The notes under the pieces were generated by a model. That model did no database searches. It worked only from the letters and a program-made list of their open reading frames with translations, and was not told the DNA's origin. Made by a program: the position numbers and the translations under genes. Shown one piece after another: positions 56,657 through 64,000 of a DNA stretch of 64,000 nucleotides (the stretch's first letter is position 1; every line of letters begins with the position of its first letter). Origin of the DNA: an uncultured Acetatifactor sp. (GTDB lineage: Bacteria; Bacillota; Clostridia; Lachnospirales; Lachnospiraceae); the NCBI GenBank assembly GCA_947588205.1, contig CANPYG010000001.1:50925-114924 (forward strand), written 5' to 3'.

Positions 56657-57999
56657 TTTTCATTTTCCGTTTTTACACTTTCCGCCGGGGTCAGAAAAAA
56701 AGCCGCAGCCATTGCCCATCCAATACTTATCACAATAACATTTTTATAGTCCTGCATCCCCGCCGCCGACATTGTATACCATACCGCCTGTATCATACAC
56801 AACACAATTATTCTTTTCATAAAACGCCGGGTCTCGGCTTGCCCCTTCACGGCTCCTTTCTCAGCCTTGCCCAGCAATCCATAAAGGAGCGCGCAAATAA
56901 AAATAATCCAAAAGACATTTCCCGAATAGATCACATAGCTTTTCGTTAATAATGGGGTATTCTGCTTCATACATTGATAATTCCACCCTGCAAAGGACGC
57001 CCCCATTTCCTTTGTTCCGCCGAAATACGTCAGCATTGGAACAGAATATTGCCAAAAATCTGCCAGAATGCCATCTGTTATCTCCCGTGTGCGTATCCGC
57101 ATAGTTACGCCTGCCATGCCAAGGTAAATGCCCTGTGCCTTTTCAACGCCATAGACTCTTTCAATTTCCATGCCGAACTGCGTGGCCACCCTATCAGGAT
57201 ACGTTGCCACCTCAAATAAATCATCTACCGTAAAAACATCCATCACTTCCTGGCTCCAGAAATAGCTTGTATTAGAAAAATTAGGCCATACCAGCCTGTG
57301 CAGCAGCATTGCCGCAGGAGTTCTCGCCATCCTCCCCCGGCTGTATCGTTCTACCGTTACATTTGCGACGCCGACGACGATAAGGCATCCTATGAGAAGC
57401 ACTAGAATCCCCTTGCCAAAAACCTTTTTTCTTTCTTCTTTATTTTTAACAGTATGGATCAACAGTTCTACCACATAAAAGATCCCCCCGAACAAAAAGT
57501 ATTCAGGGATCAGGAGGCCCGAAGCCAACAGGGCAAGTCCTCCCTTCAGCCAATCCGCCCTGTAACAATAATAAACACACAATAAAAGAATGGGAGCCGC
57601 CAGGGCCTGGGGCAAAACAGCCAGATAAAACTGTATCACCGTTGGAATGGTCATGATCCATAATGTAAGAAGTAACCTATCGGTAAATTTTTCAAGCAGT
57701 TTATAAATGATACAGAACCCGGCAATCAGCTGCAGAAGATATAAATAGCAATAATAAGGAATCGGTATCCAGGATGCGATAAAAACAGCCGCCTTTATCA
57801 ACACAGGGTATAGAATTCCCACATATTCGTCCGTCAGCATCGAATCCGATATCGCCAACAGCTCCGTCGTTTCCTTAAAATTCTGAAAATTTTTCAAATT
57901 TGCGACGATCCATGCGATTCCCCAAATGATCTGGAGGCCAATTAATAATCGGAGAGTATGTAAAAGAACTATTCGAATTTTTTTTACGCTTATTTTCAT
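56641..57999 (-). CDS. Hypothetical polytopic membrane protein
   Basis: About 10 TM segments; no family recognised. ORF opens at 58038; MKISVKKIRI at 57999 has GAGG upstream and avoids overlap. Confidence 0.6.
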   Translation of the reverse strand: MKISVKKIRIVLLHTLRLLIGLQIIWGIAWIVANLKNFQNFKETTELLAISDSMLTDEYVGILYPVLIKAAVFIASWIPIPYYCYLYLLQLIAGFCIIYKLLEKFTDRLLLTLWIMTIPTVIQFYLAVLPQALAAPILLLCVYYCYRADWLKGGLALLASGLLIPEYFLFGGIFYVVELLIHTVKNKEERKKVFGKGILVLLIGCLIVVGVANVTVERYSRGRMARTPAAMLLHRLVWPNFSNTSYFWSQEVMDVFTVDDLFEVATYPDRVATQFGMEIERVYGVEKAQGIYLGMAGVTMRIRTREITDGILADFWQYSVPMLTYFGGTKEMGASFAGWNYQCMKQNTPLLTKSYVIYSGNVFWIIFICALLYGLLGKAEKGAVKGQAETRRFMKRIIVLCMIQAVWYTMSAAGMQDYKNVIVISIGWAMAAAFFLTPAESVKTENENCHFI

Positions 58000-58000
58000 A

Positions 58001-58948
58001 TTAATTCTTATCCTCAATTTCATTAATAAAGAATGCAAGGCGGTCTGCGACCAGCTTCTGTCCCTCCGGGCTCAGATGTAAACCGTCAGCCAAATATTTC
58101 TCGGAGGTATCTGGACCGATTCCGGACTCATGAAAATTGTCCAAAACATAAACGCCATAGTCCTTTGCTATTTCAATTGCACAATCCGCATATTCCTCCA
58201 ATAGCCCACCCCCTTTAAAGGCAATCGAATCACAGGAGAATTTTTCCCCGTTTTGATTCAGCCAACACCATGTGGGCGTCATTAAAATGATCTTCAGATT
58301 CGGATATGCTTCCTTTATAAGCTCGATGGAATATCTCAGCGCACCGCCGTAGGCGCCTGTATCATACAGATTTTCTTCATTATCTACTGGGTTTCCGATA
58401 TTATAATCATTCGTTCCATGCTCTATCACCAAATATTTCACCTGATGAAAATCTATCCGCGACATGTCTTTTATGCAGCCATTAAAATAACCCAACATTT
58501 CCTTACTCTTATACGCATCCCCATAATTCATCTGAATCTTTTGCGGCAAAAAATCCTGGTATGCGATCGCTTCCGCTATCCTGACCAGGCTCAACTGGCT
58601 GCCCACAGAATACGGATAACTGGTTTCCTCGCGATACGCGGCTGTAGTTCCGCCAAAGCCCCCCTTAAAAACAGTTCTTCCCAAATCCTCCTGCAAATAT
58701 GCTGCAATTCCTTCCCCAACATTAACATTACCAATGATGCTGTCTCCAAGCAAAACAACATCATAGGCGACCTTATCCATGAAAAACTGTTCCCCGACGC
58801 AAAGGAATACGGCAAAAGCCGCCAACAAAACGCTTATTATCCAGGTGCTTTTTCCCTTAAACCATTTTTGAAACCAGTCTTTTCCCATTTTCTGTAAGCC
58901 TTTCTCTGTATATTTCCCAACATTCTGACTGTTCCCATCATTTATCAT
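58001..58948 (-). CDS. SGNH/GDSL-family hydrolase, membrane anchored
   Basis: DVVLLGDSIIGNV (block I Ser), LVIEHGTNDYNIG (block III Asn), ADGLHLSPEGQKLVADRL (block V Asp/His). MGKDWFQKW at 58888 is an alternative start. Confidence 0.87.
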   Translation of the reverse strand: MINDGNSQNVGKYTEKGLQKMGKDWFQKWFKGKSTWIISVLLAAFAVFLCVGEQFFMDKVAYDVVLLGDSIIGNVNVGEGIAAYLQEDLGRTVFKGGFGGTTAAYREETSYPYSVGSQLSLVRIAEAIAYQDFLPQKIQMNYGDAYKSKEMLGYFNGCIKDMSRIDFHQVKYLVIEHGTNDYNIGNPVDNEENLYDTGAYGGALRYSIELIKEAYPNLKIILMTPTWCWLNQNGEKFSCDSIAFKGGGLLEEYADCAIEIAKDYGVYVLDNFHESGIGPDTSEKYLADGLHLSPEGQKLVADRLAFFINEIEDKN

Positions 58949-61900
58949 GCGCCGACACCCGTCATCCCAATGATCTCCATCAGCTCTTCCTTCGTAAAGC
59001 TTCCGCTTCCAATTTCCTCTCCGCTCAATACCTGGTCTGCCAGCTGCCGCTTTTTTTCCTGCAGATGCAGGATATTCTCCTCTATGGTTCCCTTTGTAAT
59101 CAGCTTATATACCGTAACCGTATTGACCTGTCCAATACGGTGTGCGCGGTCCGTTGCCTGGTTCTGCACTGCGAGGTTCCACCATGGATCATAGTGGATC
59201 ACGATGTCGGCTGCAGTGAGGTTCAACCCGGTGCCCCCGGCTTTTAAGGAAATACAAAATACATTTGTATCATCCTGCTGGAACTTCTCTACCAGCTCTT
59301 TTCGTTTCTCCTTGCTGGTGGAGCCGGTCAGGGTATAATAAGAAATACCCTCCTCATCCAGCTGCCTGCAGAGAATGTCCAGCATAGAAGTAAACTGAGA
59401 AAACAGGAGTATCTTGTGCCCGCTGCCCACGGCGCTGCGCAGCATATTCAGGCAGAGCTCCTTTTTGGCTGATTCCTCCTGGAAATTATCATATAACAAC
59501 GCAGGGTCGCAGCATAACTGGCGCAGCCTGGTAAGCTCGGATAAGATCTGAATCTTGGAAGCCCTGAATTCCTCCTCCGTCTGCTTATCCAGCATCAGGG
59601 CAAGCCGTTTCACATGCGCATCATAAAGCTTCTGCTGCTCCCCTTGCAGGACGGCATATACCTCTTCCTCAAGCTTATCCGGCAGATCCTTCAGCACATC
59701 CTTCTTTAACCTGCGCAGCACGAAGGGGCGGATCATCTTCTGGAGCCGTTCCATTGCAGTCTTGTCCTGCTGCTGGACAATGGGTCCTTCCAGCTCCCCC
59801 CGGAACCTCTGGTAAGAGAACAAGAATCCCGGCATCAGGTAGTCAAAAATACTCCACAGCTCACTCAGCCGATTCTCCACCGGCGTACCGGTAAGCGCGA
59901 GCTTACACTCCGCTTCAATCTCTTTTACCGCCCTGGCAGCCTGCGTATTATGATTTTTAATAAACTGGGCCTCATCGATCACCTGACAGAAAAATTTTCT
60001 GTCCCGATAACTTTCAATATCCCTTTTCAAAAGATCGTAGGAGGTGATAAGAATCTCTCGTGTTCCTGCCTGTTCAATCAGTTCCTGCCTCTGTGCCAGT
60101 GTTCCGACAACCATTGTCACAGGGAGAATGGGCGTAAAGCGCTGTACTTCACTATACCAGTTATATACTAAGGAGGCCGGCGTTACGATCAGACATCTCC
60201 GGTTATCCTCCGCCCCTGCATCCATAAACTCCGAGTACAAAAAAGCCAGGACCTGGATCGTCTTCCCAAGGCCCATATCATCCGCCAGAATGCCGCCAAA
60301 TCCATTATGCTTAAGCGTTTTGAGCCAAAGAAATCCCCTCTTCTGGTACTCCCTCAGCACGCCCTCCAAAAGCTGCGGCACTTCAAAGTCATTGTCCTCC
60401 ACTGTGCGCATATTACGGACTAACGCGCGGAAAGCTTTATTTTTCACCGTAGACAGACCCTGGCTTCCCTTCAATTCGCCATCCAGGAAAAGCGCCCTGT
60501 ACTTTGGCAGGGCAATCTGTTCCTGACGCAGCTGCTTATCTGAAAGGCCCAGCTCCTCCTTCAGGGCGCTGAGGGTTTCCAGACCTTCTCCTTCTACCTT
60601 TATAAAATCCCCGCTTCTCAGGCGATAGTACTTCTTCCTCCTGTCATAACGGCTTAAAATCTCGATCAGTTCCTCCTTCGTCATATCATCGGAGGTCATG
60701 CTGAGCTCCAACAGGTCGCCCGAAAGGGACAAGCCTACCGTTACATGTGTGGTCTGCGCTACTCTGACCTTTTTCAGGGCATCCGAGATAAAGACCTCCC
60801 CCAACTCCTGCATCCTTGGGATCCCTTCTGTCAGAATCTCATAAATCTGATCCTCTGTATTGGCGATCGCCATCGCCATCTGCGCCGGATCGTATGCATT
60901 ACAATAAGCCGCCACCGCCTGTCCTACTACGATCTCCCTGGCCAGATCCCTCTGTCCGGCGTCCACCCTGTCGCCGTAAACATTATATTTCCGCTCCCCG
61001 TAAACAGCCATCACCCGGCACGTGATGATATTGTGCTGCGGCGCATCCAGATAAATCTCAAAGCTGACAGGATTCACGTCGTAATCCTGAACGTTGAAAT
61101 TTTCCTTTTCGCACTCATAATATCTCTCCAGCGCAGGCAGAAAATCCCTGCAAAAAGCGGGCACATCATCCTTCTGGATATAGATTCTGCCATCCCTTGC
61201 CTGTTCAGCGCACATCTGGAAATCCCTCACCGGATCCAGAAGCTGTTTTGGTAAAAGATAGATGTTCCCATCCTCAAAATAAATATCGCTGTGCAGACCC
61301 TGATACCGCACCGGCCGGGAAACCTCCAGCCAAATCCCCTCGCTCTGCCCGACGATATGAAGCCTTCTGGCAGGGCTTCCCTCCTTCACCTGCCAAAGGA
61401 ACTCCTCACAAACATTTTTCAGACAGTCTTCCTCTTCCTCCCTGCTTTCTCCCATATAATCTGGCCGATAAACCATTGCCCTGACTTCTCTGGTGCCAAT
61501 GGATTCCAGGAAAGCTTCCAGGGAGCTGTCAGAAAGAGAAAGCTCCCGGATCCTCGGGCGTAGGTTCACATAATTATACCCATAATAATTATTCTGGACA
61601 AACTTTTCGCCATTCTCCCTGACCCAGCTTCTGATAAAAGCTACTAATCCCCTGCTTTCCGGTTCAAAAGCCTCCGGCAGGTGCATAAAACACAGCTTCT
61701 TCCCATATTCGTGTTCCTCCCCGCGATCCATCCAGTCGGCAAAATCCAGGACATCTTTGAGCACATACTTCTGTGTTGCGCCAATCTTGAATTCTACCTT
61801 TACCTTACCCGGCTCGCAGGTTAGGAACGGCTCTATGCTTATCTTCCCATACACCTCGCTCTGTGTCAGGGGTGCTGTCTTTCGGATCACCTGTCGGTTC

Positions 61901-62376
61901 AGCAGCTGCTTCATAACGGGAGTTGTGATCTGAAATGCTCTTCTTTTATCTGCAAAATATGGATTGTCCCTTGAGGACACCGATCTGTCGGGGAAATCCT
62001 GGTTCTGGAACTCCGTCCGCTGTTCCCCGGCAGCTTCACATTTCTCCGGCTCATCCTGCCCCAGGCTCTTTTTTTCCAGTTGTTTTCTGTCCAAATATTT
62101 CAGGAGAACCGCCACGATATGCTTACACAGCCCATCATAGCTGTAGAACGCAGGGCAGTCGCATTCCTCTCTGACCAGTTCATCCTGGACATCATCATAG
62201 CAGATCCTCACATGATATTCCTTGGTGCCGCTGCCCTTCACACGCGCTTCCACAGTATCCACAAAGGATTCCTCTTTCATCTGAAGCTCCCTGATCTTAT
62301 CGGTTAAATAGAGATCCAGGCCTCTGGCATAAAAAGCCGCGTGTGTCATATTTCTGATCTTTGTCCTGGTCAACAT
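58945..62376 (-). CDS. SNF2-family DEAD/DEAH helicase with N-terminal SWIM zinc finger
   Basis: CDCPAFYSYDGLCKHIVAVLLKY (SWIM), GILADDMGLGKTIQVLAFL, VIDEAQFIKN, SLKAGGTGLNLTAADIVIHYDPWWNLAVQNQATDRAHRIGQ. Confidence 0.94.
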   Translation of the reverse strand: MLTRTKIRNMTHAAFYARGLDLYLTDKIRELQMKEESFVDTVEARVKGSGTKEYHVRICYDDVQDELVREECDCPAFYSYDGLCKHIVAVLLKYLDRKQLEKKSLGQDEPEKCEAAGEQRTEFQNQDFPDRSVSSRDNPYFADKRRAFQITTPVMKQLLNRQVIRKTAPLTQSEVYGKISIEPFLTCEPGKVKVEFKIGATQKYVLKDVLDFADWMDRGEEHEYGKKLCFMHLPEAFEPESRGLVAFIRSWVRENGEKFVQNNYYGYNYVNLRPRIRELSLSDSSLEAFLESIGTREVRAMVYRPDYMGESREEEEDCLKNVCEEFLWQVKEGSPARRLHIVGQSEGIWLEVSRPVRYQGLHSDIYFEDGNIYLLPKQLLDPVRDFQMCAEQARDGRIYIQKDDVPAFCRDFLPALERYYECEKENFNVQDYDVNPVSFEIYLDAPQHNIITCRVMAVYGERKYNVYGDRVDAGQRDLAREIVVGQAVAAYCNAYDPAQMAMAIANTEDQIYEILTEGIPRMQELGEVFISDALKKVRVAQTTHVTVGLSLSGDLLELSMTSDDMTKEELIEILSRYDRRKKYYRLRSGDFIKVEGEGLETLSALKEELGLSDKQLRQEQIALPKYRALFLDGELKGSQGLSTVKNKAFRALVRNMRTVEDNDFEVPQLLEGVLREYQKRGFLWLKTLKHNGFGGILADDMGLGKTIQVLAFLYSEFMDAGAEDNRRCLIVTPASLVYNWYSEVQRFTPILPVTMVVGTLAQRQELIEQAGTREILITSYDLLKRDIESYRDRKFFCQVIDEAQFIKNHNTQAARAVKEIEAECKLALTGTPVENRLSELWSIFDYLMPGFLFSYQRFRGELEGPIVQQQDKTAMERLQKMIRPFVLRRLKKDVLKDLPDKLEEEVYAVLQGEQQKLYDAHVKRLALMLDKQTEEEFRASKIQILSELTRLRQLCCDPALLYDNFQEESAKKELCLNMLRSAVGSGHKILLFSQFTSMLDILCRQLDEEGISYYTLTGSTSKEKRKELVEKFQQDDTNVFCISLKAGGTGLNLTAADIVIHYDPWWNLAVQNQATDRAHRIGQVNTVTVYKLITKGTIEENILHLQEKKRQLADQVLSGEEIGSGSFTKEELMEIIGMTGVGA

Positions 62377-62457
62377 GGTCTTAGCATCCTCACAATACAG
62401 TAGTTCCTATCAGCGCGGCAAAACAAGCCTCCCCTATCTCAGCGTCAGGAGGCACTC

Positions 62458-63810
62458 TTATACGGCATATCCTTTCTTCTGGATCAGTTCAATAACCTGA
62501 TCCACATACCGATTACAAAGCTCCAGATCCCCGGCTTCCACCATGACCCGGATCACAGGCTCTGTCCCGCTTTCACGAACAAGGATGCGCCCATCCTCGC
62601 CCAGCGCCTGCGCCACCTTTGAAACTGCCTTTTGAATATCCTCATCAGAACGTACCGCTGCCTTATCCGTTACACGGACATTTTTCAGCACCTGGGGATA
62701 AACATGGAAGGGCTCCGCCAGCCCGCTCAGGGTCATTTTCCTCTCCAGCATGACCTCCATCATCTTGATGGCCGTCAATATTCCGTCTCCTGTGGTCGCG
62801 TATTTTTTGAAAATAATATGGCCGGACTGTTCTCCTCCCAGACGGTATCCGTTCTTTACCATATTTTCATAGACATATTTATCGCCTACAGCGGTCTTTT
62901 CGTATGCGATCCCCGCCTGATCCAACGCTTTATAAAGGCCAAAATTAGACATCACCGTGGTAACGATCCTGTTGCCGTAAAGCTCGCCGTTCTCCTTGAG
63001 ATAGCATCCGCAGATATAAAGGATCCCGTCTCCATCCACAAGCTTCCCGTTTTCATCCACGCACAGGCACCTGTCAGCATCCCCGTCAAAGGCAAAACCC
63101 ACGTCCAGACCGTTTTCCACCACAAACTTCTGAAGACCTTCTATATGGGTGGAGCCGCAGTTCGTATTGATGTTCAGTCCATCCGGGCGGTTATGGATCA
63201 CATAGGTCTTGGCCCCCAGGGCGTCAAACACGCTTTTCGCGATCATCCAGGCGCTTCCGTTCGCGCAGTCCAGACCTACCTTTTTATCGCGATAGGATCT
63301 TGTAGCCAGCGAGATCAGGTACCCGATATAACGGTTTCTTCCTGCCGCATAATCCACCGTGCAGCCGATGTTCTCGCCTGTCGCATAGGGAAGATCTCCC
63401 GGCTCGCCGTCCAGATAATCTTCAACCTTCCGGATCGTCTCTTCATCCATCTTTTCTCCATTGGAATTCAGGAGCTTAATGCCATTATCAGAATAGGGAT
63501 TGTGGCTGGCGGAGATCATAATGCCGCAGTCAAAGTCCTCGGTACGGGCCACATAAGACACGCTGGGCGTGGTAGTCACATGCAGAAGATATACATCCGC
63601 ACCGGAGGCAGTCAGCCCGCCTGCCAGCGCATATTCAAACATATAAGAAGATCTCCTGGTATCTTTACCAATCACTACTTTACACTTTTCTCCCCCATCA
63701 GGATGACGATAATACCATCCTAAAAATCTTCCGATTTTATACGCATGATCCGCGGTAAGGTTCACATTGGCTTCCCCACGGAAACCGTCTGTACCAAAGT
63801 ATTTTCCCAT
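62458..63810 (-). CDS. glmM: Phosphoglucosamine mutase
   Basis: MGKYFGTDGFRGEAN, GIMISASHNPYSDNGIKLLNSNGEK, FAFDGDADRCLCVDENG, VRESGTEPVIRVMVE. Confidence 0.96.
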   Translation of the reverse strand: MGKYFGTDGFRGEANVNLTADHAYKIGRFLGWYYRHPDGGEKCKVVIGKDTRRSSYMFEYALAGGLTASGADVYLLHVTTTPSVSYVARTEDFDCGIMISASHNPYSDNGIKLLNSNGEKMDEETIRKVEDYLDGEPGDLPYATGENIGCTVDYAAGRNRYIGYLISLATRSYRDKKVGLDCANGSAWMIAKSVFDALGAKTYVIHNRPDGLNINTNCGSTHIEGLQKFVVENGLDVGFAFDGDADRCLCVDENGKLVDGDGILYICGCYLKENGELYGNRIVTTVMSNFGLYKALDQAGIAYEKTAVGDKYVYENMVKNGYRLGGEQSGHIIFKKYATTGDGILTAIKMMEVMLERKMTLSGLAEPFHVYPQVLKNVRVTDKAAVRSDEDIQKAVSKVAQALGEDGRILVRESGTEPVIRVMVEAGDLELCNRYVDQVIELIQKKGYAV

Positions 63811-63875
63811 AGTTATAATTCCTTTCCAATAGGCTTCTTTTCCTTACATTTAACCATAATATGAAGCACATATAG

Positions 63876-63904
63876 ATTTTACAACAATCGTTTAGGGAAT
63901 GCAA
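63876..63904 (-). promoter_or_regulatory. Predicted sigma-A promoter of glmM
   Basis: Minus strand TTGCAT - 17 bp - TAAAAT. Confidence 0.45.
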
Positions 63905-64000
63905 GGAAAAAAGAAAAGACTCCCGGGTGTTTGACACTTCTTTTAATTGCCATATCGCAAAAATCCTTCATCCAAGCCAGTTATGGCTTATTTTTTTGTC

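Noticed and set aside
62632-63723. 363-aa plus-strand ORF antisense to glmM
   Set aside because: Shadow ORF opposite a highly conserved gene; His/Arg-rich translation without domain features.
63974-63997. Plus-strand terminator-like hairpin AAGCCA-GTTA-TGGCTT followed by ATTTTTTT at the window edge
   Set aside because: No plus-strand gene lies upstream of it and the flanking sequence is cut by the window end; cannot be assigned.

Overview
The window reads as one contiguous piece of a Firmicutes chromosome. Gene content suggests Lachnospiraceae, but no marker gene settles the taxonomy. Almost all genes are on the minus strand. The edges are housekeeping or accessory genes: an S8 protease, a Zn/Cd-type P1B ATPase with a separate HMA protein, and a ClpX-like ATPase on one side; a SNF2/SWIM helicase and GlmM on the other. 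The ~52 kb between them (about 6.3-58.9 kb) is a very large cell-surface polysaccharide locus. It contains a WcaJ/WbaP-like initiating sugar-phosphate transferase, an LCP ligase, many GT2 enzymes, a Wzm/Wzt-type ABC exporter, rfbA/B/C without rfbD, a WecE/RffA-like aminotransferase, a complete pseudaminic acid pathway (pseB, C, H, G, I, F), several acyltransferase or SGNH proteins, GtrB/GtrII-like modules and a GH25 muramidase. The strongest candidates for undescribed biology are: (1) a methyltransferase-kinase fusion translationally coupled to a Wzt-type ATPase with a C-terminal carbohydrate-binding-like domain, resembling in layout the Gram-negative WbdD/Wzt chain-termination system; (2) a GT52/sialyltransferase-like protein next to the pse genes, a candidate pseudaminyltransferase; (3) an SGNH-family protein that has lost its catalytic Ser and Asn, with an intact paralogue in the same locus; (4) GT2-GT2 proteins showing complementary decay of one domain; (5) a membrane-anchored muramidase with a long Tyr/Glu-rich N-terminal tail. 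No tRNA, rRNA, CRISPR array, transposase or prophage gene was recognised. All family calls are by eye from motifs; no searches were run.
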